Positions 17,783-27,290 of a stretch of 64,000 nucleotides of DNA are shown here, in pieces (position 1 is the first letter of the stretch; each line of letters opens with the position of its first letter). The notes beneath the pieces were generated by a model. It was given only the letters and a program-made list of their open reading frames with translations, did not search any database and was not told the origin of the DNA. Position numbers and translations under genes: made by a program. The stretch covers positions 124,001 to 188,000 of the forward strand of contig NZ_CP032757.1 of NCBI RefSeq assembly GCF_003641185.1, written 5' to 3'. Origin of the DNA: Lactiplantibacillus pentosus. Lineage in GTDB: Bacteria > Bacillota > Bacilli > Lactobacillales > Lactobacillaceae.

Positions 17783-18511
17783 ATGAGCAAACCAATTATT
17801 GGCATTGCACCTGGCGTGATTACGGTCGACAGTCAGATGTTTCCGGGCCGGCAACGCGATTACGTGAACCGCGATTATTTGCGGTCGATTACGGCTAATG
17901 GTGGCGTGCCGCTAGTGTTGCCAGTGACGACGGATGAGGCAACGATTGCACGCTACGTCACGCTAATTGACGGCTTATTATTATGCGGTGGCGCAGACGT
18001 GGCCCCCGCGATGTATGGTGAGGAGCCACAGCCCAAGCTGGGTGGAATCGACCCAGAACGAGATCAGTATGAAATGGCGCTGATTCGGGCGACCCACGCG
18101 GCAGATAAACCCGTTTTAGGCATTTGCCGTGGCTTACAAATTTTGAACGCGTGCTACGGTGGTAGTTTGTATCAGGACATGAGTTATTTACCGGCGGGGC
18201 AAGGGACGCTCAAACACATGCAGGGCCAGTTAGCCGCGTATGGTAGTCATCAAGTGACCGTAACCCCTGAGTCGACCTTAGCGACATACTTAGGAACGAC
18301 CAAGCTGGCGGTCAATTCATTCCACCATCAAGCATTGAAGCAGGTGGCGGATGGCTTTCAAGCCGTTGCTCAGAGTTCAGACCAGGTCGTCGAAGCCATT
18401 GAATCGACGGATGGCGCCCTCCAATTAGGCGTCCAGTGGCACCCTGAAATGATGCAGCAAGCTGATTCGATTCAAGCACAACTGTTTGCGCGGTTTGTGG
18501 TGGCTTGCTGA
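17783..18511 (+). CDS. class I glutamine amidotransferase, PuuD-like
   Basis: A 242-aa gamma-glutamyl hydrolase of the gamma-Glu-GABA hydrolase type. The nucleophile Cys is in VLGICRGLQIL and the His/Glu pair in VQWHPEMM; DGLLLCGGADVAP is a family marker. GAAAGAGGG upstream serves as ribosome site. No putrescine pathway genes are nearby, so substrate is uncertain. It lies directly after the thi terminator and is soluble. Confidence 0.88.
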   Translation: MSKPIIGIAPGVITVDSQMFPGRQRDYVNRDYLRSITANGGVPLVLPVTTDEATIARYVTLIDGLLLCGGADVAPAMYGEEPQPKLGGIDPERDQYEMALIRATHAADKPVLGICRGLQILNACYGGSLYQDMSYLPAGQGTLKHMQGQLAAYGSHQVTVTPESTLATYLGTTKLAVNSFHHQALKQVADGFQAVAQSSDQVVEAIESTDGALQLGVQWHPEMMQQADSIQAQLFARFVVAC

Positions 18512-18570
18512 ATGGATGAATCGATTATATACAGCGATCGAGTCGGAATCTGACTTGGTGGCTGTATTTT

Positions 18571-18630
18571 TTGGCTTAGAAATTGCAATATAGTATAAAC
18601 TAGTGTACGCTGACCATGTAAGCGCTTTTG
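18571..18630 (+). promoter_or_regulatory. promoter with a cre-like box for the flavin reductase gene
   Basis: TTGGCT (18571-18576) and TATAAA (18594-18599) are 17 bases apart. TGTAAGCGCTTTTG (18617-18630) follows and differs from the CcpA box TGWAANCGNTNWCA in the last positions only. Just after the start of transcription, it would act as a roadblock. Confidence 0.5.
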
Positions 18631-18663
18631 TAGTCTGTTTCACAATCTAGGAGGTTAATCATT

Positions 18664-20493
18664 ATGGCAGAAGTATACCAAGGTGTGACGCACGGATTTC
18701 ATGGTCCAATCACTGCGAACGTGACGATTGAAGATCAGAAAATTAAAAAGATCGATGCTGAATATTCCCAAGCTGCGACGGTCGGGGCGTTAGGAATCGC
18801 GAGAATGAAGGCACAGATTCTAGCCCAACAATCAACGGATGTCGATGCCGTTACTGGGGCAAGTACCAGTGCAAATGCTTTTAAGGCAGCGGTTGAAAAA
18901 GCCATCGCTGTTTCACAACAAACGCTATCTGAAGAAGCCGGACGAGATATCAACGTGCCGAGTCCCAAGTCAGGGCCTGTAGATGAAGTGACTGGAGCAT
19001 CAGCAAACCCCTTGCAAGCACCGACTAATCCGTCACCGGTGACGCCTGCCGAAGTGGCTTCTGAGCATGCAACGTTTGATGCCACCTATGATGTGATTGT
19101 CGTCGGCGCTGGTGGTGCTGGTTTGTCAGCGGCAGTCCAGGCAGCTAGCGAAGGCCTATCCGTGCTAATTTGTGAAAAAGCAGGCATTGCCGGAGGGACC
19201 ACCAATTATTCCGGCGGCGTAGTGCAGGCTGCAGGCACAAAATATCAGAAACAATTTACAACTTATCAGAATGATACGCCAGAAAAGCATGCTAATGAGT
19301 GGCTGGCAGCCGGCGAAAATTCGGTCGACGCTGACCTTGTCCATGATTTAGCAACCAATGCGCCTAAAAACATCGAATGGTTAGCGGATCTCGGTATTAA
19401 ATGGCATGCGGTTTACGGCCATACCCAAATTCCATATGAGCAATCCGAAGACTTTGCAGATCGAATTCATGTTTACGAAGGCGGTGGCGGTATGGCTGGC
19501 GGCACCGTGTTGGCGCAAACCTTACTCAAGCGAGCGCTAGAAAAGGGTGCAAAAATCAGCTATGACACGACCGTGACGACATTGATCACGGCGAATGACC
19601 ACTCGATTACTGGGGTGAAAGCACGTGTTAAGAAGCAAGTCACGAGTTTTAAAGCTCGGTATGGCGTGATTTTGGCAACGGCCAGCATCGATCATAACCA
19701 AGCGCTGGCCTTTCAATATAGTCCTCAGCAGTACAATGACTTACTATTTAATACTTGTCTCTCTGCTAAGACCGATACGGGTGACGGGATTTTATTAGGC
19801 CAGTCAGTTGGCGCTGCTATTCAAGGCATGGGTGGTTGTATTGACTTTGATGGCAAGACTGGAAACGGGACTGACAACCGGGTTCCGGCGATGCCGATGA
19901 TTTTTGTCAACGGTCGTGGCAAACGCTTTGTTTGTGAAGACGCGACTTACGCTTATCAATATCGAGCTATCTTCCAACAAGAGAAGCAATTCAAGACACC
20001 GACCTACATGATTTTTGCTGACTCGTCATTACAAGCGAATGGTGCTTGGTGGACAGCGGACTCACTGTCTGAAGATGTTAAAAAGGGCACCGTGATTGCG
20101 GCGGATTCGCTGACTGATTTAGCAACTGCAATCAACGTGCCAGTTGATAATCTGACTGCCAGCGTGACTGCCTGGAACCAGCAAGCATCAGCTGGACAGG
20201 ATACGGAATTTGGTCGTCAGACGGGCATTCAAGCGCTGGCGGGTAAGTGGTATGCTTACCGTAATCGGGCCACAAACCTGGGTGCGATTGGTGGTCTGAA
20301 AATTAATGTCGATTGTCAGGTACTAGATAATTTTGACCAGCCAATCACGAATCTGTATGCAGCTGGCTTGAACGCTGGTGGTTGGATTGGACAATACTAT
20401 CCTGGTTCAGGAACTGCGATTGCGGGTATCGTGCACCAGGGCCGTAAAGCAGCTGAAAAGATTAGTGCGTTGGCGGCGGCACGGATGTCGTAG
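18664..20493 (+). CDS. FMN-binding and FAD-dependent fumarate/urocanate-type reductase
   Basis: A 609-aa flavoprotein. Residues 1-80 form an FMN-binding domain with the flavinylation motif DAVTGAS (61-67), modified by ApbE in this family. A second DEVTGAS motif is at residues 107-113 in the linker. From residue 140 there is an FAD domain with YDVIVVGAGGAGLSAA, then the reductase capping domain and a C-terminal LNAGGWIGQYYPGSGTAIAG. No signal peptide is visible, so it acts inside the cell, probably reducing an enoate as electron sink. Substrate cannot be told. GGAGG before ATG. Terminator at 20573. Confidence 0.9.
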   Translation: MAEVYQGVTHGFHGPITANVTIEDQKIKKIDAEYSQAATVGALGIARMKAQILAQQSTDVDAVTGASTSANAFKAAVEKAIAVSQQTLSEEAGRDINVPSPKSGPVDEVTGASANPLQAPTNPSPVTPAEVASEHATFDATYDVIVVGAGGAGLSAAVQAASEGLSVLICEKAGIAGGTTNYSGGVVQAAGTKYQKQFTTYQNDTPEKHANEWLAAGENSVDADLVHDLATNAPKNIEWLADLGIKWHAVYGHTQIPYEQSEDFADRIHVYEGGGGMAGGTVLAQTLLKRALEKGAKISYDTTVTTLITANDHSITGVKARVKKQVTSFKARYGVILATASIDHNQALAFQYSPQQYNDLLFNTCLSAKTDTGDGILLGQSVGAAIQGMGGCIDFDGKTGNGTDNRVPAMPMIFVNGRGKRFVCEDATYAYQYRAIFQQEKQFKTPTYMIFADSSLQANGAWWTADSLSEDVKKGTVIAADSLTDLATAINVPVDNLTASVTAWNQQASAGQDTEFGRQTGIQALAGKWYAYRNRATNLGAIGGLKINVDCQVLDNFDQPITNLYAAGLNAGGWIGQYYPGSGTAIAGIVHQGRKAAEKISALAAARMS

Positions 20494-20572
20494 GCGTGCG
20501 GGCTATTTCTACATTAAATGAACCATCATGGTCTGAATAGGCGTGCATTAAGTAAGGCCTTGCGCTAGAAAT

Positions 20573-20616
20573 AATAAACACCCCGAGAATTTGTGGAGAT
20601 TCTCGGGGTGTTTATT
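20573..20616. terminator. bidirectional terminator
   Basis: AATAAACACCCCGAGAA and TTCTCGGGGTGTTTATT form a long perfect stem with A/T runs on both strands, between convergent genes. Confidence 0.93.
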
Positions 20617-20672
20617 ATACTATGTGGTTTACTGTGTCATGTAAAGGTAGCGTAGCTGTATTGTATCTGGCT

Positions 20673-21119
20673 TTACAGCGAATCGTACGTATCGTCGTTT
20701 GGAGATATAAATTTAACCGGACGATATAGATTTTCTGATTCTGCTACTACCGTTGAATCAACCTCGTAGACAACTTGTATTCTTCCAGAGATATGATTTT
20801 TTCTTTGTAAAGAAGCCAGTGCATAATTTATTTTTGTTAGTTCGATTTTGTTACTGATGCTGTTCTTCGTGTACTTGCTATCCTTGAGCGAAACGAGAAT
20901 CACAATTTTTTCATCATCGTTTGCTGAAGAAATTAAGTCGAATTTCTCCGGCCGCCATGAATAATATTCATATAAGGAATCATTTAGCTTTGATACCTGC
21001 TTATCAGCAACATCGCTATTTCTGACTGTAGTTCCTGGCACCATAAAAAAACATGCAATTCCAATAATGATGACAAATATTCCCAGTAATCCCCAAACTG
21101 CTACTCTTTTCTTTTTCAT
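20673..21119 (-). CDS. hypothetical membrane-anchored protein, 148 aa
   Basis: ATG 21119 gives MKKKRVAVWG then one membrane segment (about residues 6-28) followed by an outside domain rich in Lys, Asp and Ser. An ATG five codons earlier is also possible. No lipobox is seen. The region is clearly more AT-rich than its neighbours, a sign of recent acquisition. No family recognised. Both neighbours are unrelated enzymes. Confidence 0.6.
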   Translation of the reverse strand: MKKKRVAVWGLLGIFVIIIGIACFFMVPGTTVRNSDVADKQVSKLNDSLYEYYSWRPEKFDLISSANDDEKIVILVSLKDSKYTKNSISNKIELTKINYALASLQRKNHISGRIQVVYEVDSTVVAESENLYRPVKFISPNDDTYDSL

Positions 21120-21254
21120 TCCCCGAGTCTCCATTGATTTTAAGATAATTAATTTTATCATATTTGGTGACTCGCTGAATTATTATTTGAATTTGACGGT
21201 TAGAAATAACATTTAGCTAGTTTTTCGTTTGCAATTTGATTAGTACTCAACTCC

Positions 21255-22289
21255 TTAATCCCAACCCCTAACCACAACTTTCCCAATCATATGATGACTT
21301 TCAACCAGCTGATGGGCCAGCCGCAAATTGGCGGCATTGATGGGCGTGAGTGTTTTGGTGAGGGTGGACGAAATCAGGCCTTGGTCCAGCCAAGCCGCAA
21401 CTTGATTGAGAATGTCATGCTGAGTCTGCAGGTCATCAGTGCCGTAGTAAGATTTCGCGTACATCCACTCCCATGCAAAAGTGCCACGTTTCTTAGTCAG
21501 CTTTTTGAGATTGATGGGCCGGTGGTTTTCCGTAATTGAAGCGATGTGACCGGATGGCTTGATTAAGTCGCACATTTCATTCCAATGGCCATCAAGGTCG
21601 TTCAGCCCCAAGATATAGTCCACGTATTTCAGTCCGAGTTGGTGGACTTCGTGGACCAAGTCATTGCGGTGATTGACGACAAAATCAGCGCCGTGTGCTT
21701 TTGTCCAAGCAATACTTTGTGGACGTGAGGCGGTTGAAATTACAGTCAAGCCGGCTAACTTCGCTAACTGGGTCGCAATCGAGCCGACCCCACCAGCACC
21801 ATTTATAATGAGAATCGTCTTTGAGGGTTGCGACTGTGAGGGCGCGGTCAATGGAATCTGTAACTGTTCAAATAGTGCTTCGTAGGCAGTCAGGGCCGTC
21901 AGCGGCATGGCTGCAATTTCTTCTGGTCGGATGGTTTTGGGCGCCAAGCCGACGATGCGTTCGTCTACGAGCTGGTATTGACTGTCACTGCCGGGCCGTT
22001 TGAACGAGCCCGCATAGTAGACTTTGTCACCCACCTTGAACGGACTGGTCTGGTCACCGACCGCTGTCACGGTGCCATAAGCATCCCAACCAATGATCTT
22101 TGGTGCGGAAAGCGGCCGCCGTTTGGCATGACGAACCCCAACGTCGACTGGATTAACGGATACAGCCGCAACTCGGACCAACAAGTCATGTCCACTGACG
22201 ACGGGCACAGGAAGCGTGACATCTTGTAAGCTGTCCTGTGATTCAATGGGTAATGGTGCATAGAAACCAACTGCCTTCATTTTCTTCAT
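21255..22289 (-). CDS. zinc-type alcohol dehydrogenase-like protein (MDR)
   Basis: A 344-aa quinone reductase-like MDR enzyme. ATG 22289 lies 9 bases after GGGGG; an earlier ATG at 22298 sits inside that ribosome site. NADPH loop: LIINGAGGVGSIATQLA; N-terminal motif VNPVDVGVRHA is that of the ZADH1/YogA-like group. It is divergent from the HxlR gene at 22448, which probably controls it: this pairing is common. Expected role is removal of reactive aldehydes or quinones. Confidence 0.88.
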   Translation of the reverse strand: MKKMKAVGFYAPLPIESQDSLQDVTLPVPVVSGHDLLVRVAAVSVNPVDVGVRHAKRRPLSAPKIIGWDAYGTVTAVGDQTSPFKVGDKVYYAGSFKRPGSDSQYQLVDERIVGLAPKTIRPEEIAAMPLTALTAYEALFEQLQIPLTAPSQSQPSKTILIINGAGGVGSIATQLAKLAGLTVISTASRPQSIAWTKAHGADFVVNHRNDLVHEVHQLGLKYVDYILGLNDLDGHWNEMCDLIKPSGHIASITENHRPINLKKLTKKRGTFAWEWMYAKSYYGTDDLQTQHDILNQVAAWLDQGLISSTLTKTLTPINAANLRLAHQLVESHHMIGKVVVRGWD

Positions 22290-22447
22290 GAGTAACATCC
22301 CCCTTAGCTTGCCTTAAATATACGACGTTGTGAGTTAAAAACAAGACGTGAATTTGTTTGCACTTAGTTACAAGCGTGTAACGGTCTCAGACTGACACGT
22401 GAATGGTATACTGCTTATAAGTTAACCATCAGAAATGGGGATTGTGT

Positions 22448-22792
22448 ATGCATACGAGAAAGATTTTTGACTGCCAGGCAGGGTGCCCGGTTGAAAGTAC
22501 CTTACAAGTGATTGCTGGCAAGTGGAAGAGCGTTATTTTGTATCATTTGTTAACGAGTGGCGTTTGTCGGTTCAGCGAATTGCAAAAACGAATGCCAGAC
22601 TGTTCGCGGCGGATGCTGGCATTGCAATTGCAGGAGCTTGAACACGATCAACTGATTAGCAAGCGGGTGTATCCCGTGATTCCGCCTAAGACCGAATACC
22701 GCCTCACTGATTTCGGCCTGACGCTAAAGCCAGTCGTGATGGAAATGGAGAAGTGGGGCCGGCTGTATAACGCACGGCAAGTAGCAGATTGA
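22448..22792 (+). CDS. HxlR-family transcription regulator
   Basis: A 114-aa winged-helix protein with the HxlR layout: GCPVESTLQVIAGKWKSVIL, then FSELQKRMPDCSRRMLALQL (recognition helix), then the wing VPPKTEYRLT-like segment. Two Cys at the N-terminus (DCQAGC) could sense electrophiles. ATG 22448 with GGGG upstream. It faces the divergent MDR gene; the 150-bp gap is the likely operator. Confidence 0.9.
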   Translation: MHTRKIFDCQAGCPVESTLQVIAGKWKSVILYHLLTSGVCRFSELQKRMPDCSRRMLALQLQELEHDQLISKRVYPVIPPKTEYRLTDFGLTLKPVVMEMEKWGRLYNARQVAD

Positions 22793-22794
22793 CT

Positions 22795-22975
22795 GTGAAA
22801 CACAAACTGACATGGCTTATAGTAACCGGGCTAGCACTAGGCTTGGTAGCTTGATCTGATGCGCACATGACGGATAGCGTCGAGTTGGTGTAAGGATACT
22901 GCTGTGAAACCAGCCCTGTTAGCAGGATTGGTTGTTGCTGGTTCTAAGAGGCTTTTCTAACCGCAAGTTTCTCGA
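22795..22975 (+). pseudogene. remnant of a small lipoprotein gene
   Basis: GTG at 22795 opens a typical lipoprotein signal, VKHKLTWLIVTGLALGLVA, but the next codon is TGA at 22852-22854, where a lipobox Cys codon (TGC or TGT) would stand. Downstream frames are broken; a second signal-like piece, VKPALLAGLVVAGS, follows at about 22911. The gap between 22793 and 23163 holds only this and a parS site. Confidence 0.4.
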
Positions 22976-22994
22976 GTGTGTAACTGGCGCAGAA

Positions 22995-23010
22995 TGTTTC
23001 ACGTGAAACA
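22995..23010. other. parS site 2
   Basis: TGTTTCACGTGAAACA, identical to site 1, in the gap before the HIRAN gene. Confidence 0.9.
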
Positions 23011-23163
23011 TTTGGTCACACAAGTTGTTTCATCACAGCTAAGAGGTATTACCCCAGTGACCAACTATGTAAGCTGAAATTGCGAAACGACTCATTAAAC
23101 TATCAATGATGATAGCGGTTACGTATAATAGAGATAGTTTAAGTTGAACGTGGGGGTGATATT

Positions 23164-24756
23164 GTGAAACAAATTGAAATGGGTATGCGAATTACGACCA
23201 ATCAGCAGAAGATATATCGCGTGATTGCGGTCGTTAATCAGGGACAACAAATCTTGGCACGGCCAATCGAACCAGAAACAGCACCAGTTGAGGTGATTGC
23301 TGCAACCGATATTGTTCAGATAACCGAACAAAAACCAACTAAAGCAACCGGGCTATCTTTGGATACCGTTGCGGTCGTTGGCCAACGATACATTGACAAT
23401 ATCATTCCAGTGCTGGCCGAACTAGAAGTTGGCTTGCCAGTGCTGTTGCAACGCGAGTCTAACAATCAGTATGATGATAATGCCATCTCGGTATGGACGT
23501 GCCAGCACGAAAAACTGGGTTATATTGCCCGTTACCAGAATCAGCCCTACGCTGCCTTGATGGATCAAGGTCAACTGTTGTATGGCACAGTGACCGAATT
23601 GGACAAAAAGCAGCAGCATCTATCCGTGATGGTCTGGCGCACGACTACTGGCGAAAGTTCGGTAGAAGCGATGCAGGCGCGTCAACAGTTGACGACGCAA
23701 TCAACCTCACTGGGGGCGATGCCCAAACACTTATTGCAAACGCCATTAGGGACTTTAGTCGTACTGTGCAATGGTCGGCCTATCAATTATCAACGCGTGC
23801 CACTGTCGCCCTGGTTGACGCCGGATGATGCCTTGCAAGTCACCAAACGTTATTTAATCACCCCGGACTGGTCACAAGTTCCAGCCAACAGTCTAGTCAC
23901 GTGCCAGGTAACGGCTACCGCGGATGTCGTCCAGCGGTGGCAAGATGATCGCGTTTCGGCGGCAGTATTGACCAATGCTAGCAGTTTCTACGTAGTTGGG
24001 ATCAGTGCGCAAACGCGGACCGGTTTGAATGATAACTTAGTCGATGATGGCAGTCAGTCGGCCGTGATTTATCGTGTTGGCCAGCTCAAGGCACACGAAC
24101 AGGCCGGGTTCATGGTTAGCTGGGCCCCATTTGGTGATCCACGGGTGCAACCGGCACTAAAACTGGCTTTGCAATTTACTTCTCAACCAGTGGTGCCGTA
24201 TCAACCTAAGACGCCGAGTCAAACGCACGCGACCTTCACCCAACAAGAGCTCGCTGCCATCCTAGTATCGGCGTTGCCTAATTATCAGGGTGGTCAGCGC
24301 TTAGAGCCAAGTGTGACAGCCATTACGGTCGAAAAAATCCGCCAAACACTTGGAGACCAAGCTTATCATGCACTGGCTAATTACCAACAATACGTACAGT
24401 TAGCGGCTACCAGCACTGAAGACGTGGACGAAACGTTGCTACAAGCCTTGATCCACGCGGTCGTCTATCATGAAATCACGACGATGCACTATTATCAGCC
24501 CACGGTCGGGATGGTCGATCACGTCATTTATCCGTTGCAGTTATTCAGTACGACAACTAAGGATGATGAGTCCCAACTAATTGGTTGCCTGGCATTTTAT
24601 AACTATGCGATGTTTGAAATTCAACAGGTACCGTTAACGGCAATTGCCCGCATCGCAATCATCGCTGACCCGGAGCATCCACAAATGACGCCCACCACCG
24701 AAAGCCCCGACTGGTTACGCATTTTTCTTCGTGGTTGGAATGACGATGTTGAATGA
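23164..24756 (+). CDS. HIRAN-domain protein, 530 aa
   Basis: A GTG start follows a GGGGGTG ribosome site. Residues about 68-158 form a HIRAN domain: VGQRYIDNI, GLPVLLQRESNNQYDDNAI and EKLGYIARYQNQPYAALM. HIRAN domains bind DNA ends with 3' OH and occur in Rad5/HLTF helicases and in phage or bacterial repair proteins. Here there is no helicase or nuclease motif; the remaining 370 residues are unassigned and Gln/Thr-rich, no membrane segments. Partner genes are not evident. The parS site is about 150 bases upstream. Terminator at 24834. Confidence 0.8.
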   Translation: MKQIEMGMRITTNQQKIYRVIAVVNQGQQILARPIEPETAPVEVIAATDIVQITEQKPTKATGLSLDTVAVVGQRYIDNIIPVLAELEVGLPVLLQRESNNQYDDNAISVWTCQHEKLGYIARYQNQPYAALMDQGQLLYGTVTELDKKQQHLSVMVWRTTTGESSVEAMQARQQLTTQSTSLGAMPKHLLQTPLGTLVVLCNGRPINYQRVPLSPWLTPDDALQVTKRYLITPDWSQVPANSLVTCQVTATADVVQRWQDDRVSAAVLTNASSFYVVGISAQTRTGLNDNLVDDGSQSAVIYRVGQLKAHEQAGFMVSWAPFGDPRVQPALKLALQFTSQPVVPYQPKTPSQTHATFTQQELAAILVSALPNYQGGQRLEPSVTAITVEKIRQTLGDQAYHALANYQQYVQLAATSTEDVDETLLQALIHAVVYHEITTMHYYQPTVGMVDHVIYPLQLFSTTTKDDESQLIGCLAFYNYAMFEIQQVPLTAIARIAIIADPEHPQMTPTTESPDWLRIFLRGWNDDVE

Positions 24757-24833
24757 ATGGTCAAATTAACTTTTCGCAGCTGACAGAGGCACTCACCGAA
24801 TGACGGTTAGGCAAGAAAATCAAATAATCCCAA

Positions 24834-24879
24834 AAATAGACGGTTCAAGAATTGGAAGCTTTCTTGAACCGTCTATTTA
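24834..24879. terminator. bidirectional terminator
   Basis: AAATAGACGGTTCAAGAA pairs fully with TTCTTGAACCGTCTATTT. It lies in the 356-bp gap 24757-25112; nothing else in the gap is supported. Confidence 0.92.
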
Positions 24880-25112
24880 GTGTCTAAAAGGCCGTAACTG
24901 CAGCGTCTCGCGCATAGTAGCAGCGAACGTTTTTATTTAGCGCGCTTATCGCTGATAAAGTCACTAGCAATCGATGGCCACCGAGACCAACCGCTACGAC
25001 TGCGAGTGACGATAATCGCCAAGTGATAGCCGCAAGCGGCAGTCGAATGACGGGGTGACCAAATTTCATCAACAGCGCATCTATTGTTAGACCGATTTCA
25101 TCAACACTGAGT

Positions 25113-25577
25113 CTACTGAGGATGCGCCTGTAAATACTGTTGCCCCGCGTGAATCATGTCGGCGTTTTGCTGATTCAATAATGGTGGCAAGTTGTCGAAG
25201 TCGAAATAATCTAGTTTGAGCGTTTCGTCAGTGGCGTGGGTCAATGCTTGACCGCCAACTGGTTTGACCAAAAAGAGGGCACTGATTGTCTGGGCGACGT
25301 CGCCATTGGGATAAGCTGTCTCGCCCTTGTCGAAGATGGCGATGCGATCAACGATTTCAACGTCGATCCCGCTATCTTCCTTATATTCCCGGACGCAAGC
25401 CGTCGCATACGTCTCACCGTATTCCAAATAGCCTCCGGGCAAGCTCCAGTTATGCGTATCAGTACGCAGATTCAGTAGGACCTGTTGTTGATCATTGACC
25501 AAAATACCAGCTGCGGTGTTCAAAATGATTGGTTTGTGGCCGACTAAGGCCCGGATTTCTTTAATATAATTTGCCAT
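25113..25577 (-). CDS. NUDIX hydrolase
   Basis: A 154-aa pyrophosphatase. The Nudix box reads GGYLEYGET...VREYKEDSGI, with the consensus Gx5Ex7REUxEExGU changed only at one Glu to Asp. Strand order and length fit small MutT/ADP-ribose-type members; substrate unknown. It has its own AGGTTTC-rich leader and no operon partner. Confidence 0.9.
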   Translation of the reverse strand: MANYIKEIRALVGHKPIILNTAAGILVNDQQQVLLNLRTDTHNWSLPGGYLEYGETYATACVREYKEDSGIDVEIVDRIAIFDKGETAYPNGDVAQTISALFLVKPVGGQALTHATDETLKLDYFDFDNLPPLLNQQNADMIHAGQQYLQAHPQ

Positions 25578-25716
25578 GACGAAACCTCATTTCTAGTTTG
25601 ATTACCCTTATTATACCGATTATTGCCGTTGAAAGTGGTGAGTTGATAAATTTCTACAGAGTTAGCTGAAACCGCGTGAAATCGGGTGCGTTCTAACCAT
25701 GTGTCGGGAAATGCGT

Positions 25717-25745
25717 TTGCGTCGGTGCGTTTTTTTAGCTATGAT
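25717..25745 (+). promoter_or_regulatory. promoter of the amino-acid permease
   Basis: TTGCGT (25717-25722) and TATGAT (25740-25745), 17 bases apart. Confidence 0.55.
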
Positions 25746-25814
25746 AAAGGCTATATACCATTCTGCCTACTATGGGCGGTGTGAGTTCTTTGATTTATGA
25801 AAAGAGAGTATTTT

Positions 25815-27179
25815 ATGCAGAGAAAACTAAGTACGGGCCAGATGCAAATGATTGCACTGGGCGGCACGATTGGGGTCGGACTGTTCATGGGTTCGAGCTC
25901 GACCATTAAGTGGACCGGGCCGTCCGTGCTAATTGCATACATCGTATCAGGGGCCTTTTTATACCTGATAATGCGGGCGTTGGGTGAGATGTTGTACGTC
26001 GACCCTAATACCGGTTCGTTCGCCAAGTTTGCTTCCGAATACATTCACCCAGTCTTCGGTTATCTCACGGCTTGGAGCAATATCTTTCAATTCGTGGTCG
26101 TCGGGATGAGTGAAATGATTGCGCTGGGCGGCTATTGTCGCTATTGGTGGCCGAACTTACCGGACTGGATTCCGGGTCTGATCGCCATCGTCTTCCTATG
26201 TGCGGCCAACTTGATTTCGGTCAAAATGTTCGGGACGCTGGAAACCTGGTTCTCGCTCATCAAAGTGATTACGATTATTTTGATGATTATTGCCGGATTA
26301 GGATTGATTATTTTCGGGATTGGGAACCATGGACAGCCGATTGGAATTAGTAACTTGTGGACGCATGGCGGATTCTTCACTGGTGGCGTCAAGGGCTTCG
26401 TGTTCGCGTTAGCCATTGTTCTCGCATCATATCAAGGGATCGAGCTCATCGGGGTCACTGCCGGAGAAGCCGAAAATCCACAAAGTACGATCGTCAAAGC
26501 GATTCGTTCGACCGTCGCACGGATTTTGATTTTCTACGTCGGCGCCATCTTCGTCATCGTCAGCATTTATCCCTGGAATCAACTCAGCCAGATTGGCTCG
26601 CCGTTTGTGCAAACCTTCGCGAAAATTGGGATTACCGCGGCCGCTTCAATTATCAACTTCGTGGTCATCACCGCTTCGCTGTCCGGGACGAACTCCGGGA
26701 TCTACAGTGCGAGTCGGATGACCTACACATTGGCTGAAAGTCATCAATTACCGAAAAAGATGACTTTGTTGAATCGTCACGGGGTACCCTTTTATTCCGT
26801 GATTGCGATTGCAACTGGGATTCTGATTGGGGTCGTTTTAAACGTCGTCTTACCAATGTTCTTCAAGGATGCCGGCGAAATCTTTGTCATGGTTTACAGC
26901 TCGAGTGTGTTACCCGGAATGGTGCCATGGGTCGTTATTTTAGTGAGTCAGATTGCTTTTCGGAAGCAAAATGCGGCTAAGATGAAAAATCATCCGTTCA
27001 AGATGCCATTTTCACCGTATTCCAATTATTTAACGTTAGCTTTCTTGGCCTTAACGTTGCTCTTTATGTTTATCAACCCAGAAACACGTTATTCGATTTT
27101 AGTCGGTGTCGTCTTCTTGATCGTGATGACCCTGATTTATTTCCGCAAATATGCTGGGAACAAGGAAGATAACTTGTAA
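25815..27179 (+). CDS. APC-family amino-acid permease
   Basis: A 454-aa transporter with 12 membrane segments. MQMIALGGTIGVGLFMGSSSTIKWTGPS is the helix-1 signature; FVFALAIVLASYQGIELIGVTAGEAENP is the conserved E-x-x-NP region. Closest groups by motif are the CycA/GabP/ProY type (D-Ala, Ser, Gly, GABA or Pro). ATG 25815 with an AGAGAG site; ATG 25797 precedes that site. Monocistronic with its own promoter. Confidence 0.9.
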   Translation: MQRKLSTGQMQMIALGGTIGVGLFMGSSSTIKWTGPSVLIAYIVSGAFLYLIMRALGEMLYVDPNTGSFAKFASEYIHPVFGYLTAWSNIFQFVVVGMSEMIALGGYCRYWWPNLPDWIPGLIAIVFLCAANLISVKMFGTLETWFSLIKVITIILMIIAGLGLIIFGIGNHGQPIGISNLWTHGGFFTGGVKGFVFALAIVLASYQGIELIGVTAGEAENPQSTIVKAIRSTVARILIFYVGAIFVIVSIYPWNQLSQIGSPFVQTFAKIGITAAASIINFVVITASLSGTNSGIYSASRMTYTLAESHQLPKKMTLLNRHGVPFYSVIAIATGILIGVVLNVVLPMFFKDAGEIFVMVYSSSVLPGMVPWVVILVSQIAFRKQNAAKMKNHPFKMPFSPYSNYLTLAFLALTLLFMFINPETRYSILVGVVFLIVMTLIYFRKYAGNKEDNL

Positions 27180-27290
27180 TTTTAGATGGACCAATTAAGG
27201 TTCTTGCTGGCAACGGCAAGAACCTTTTATTTTGCCCATTTGTTGCGGTAAAATTAGGTAACGTTATTAAGACTGCGTTGCTATTAATAT

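Noticed and set aside
24884..25072. Minus-strand 62-aa frame in the gap after the terminator
   Set aside because: No ribosome site or recognised motif.
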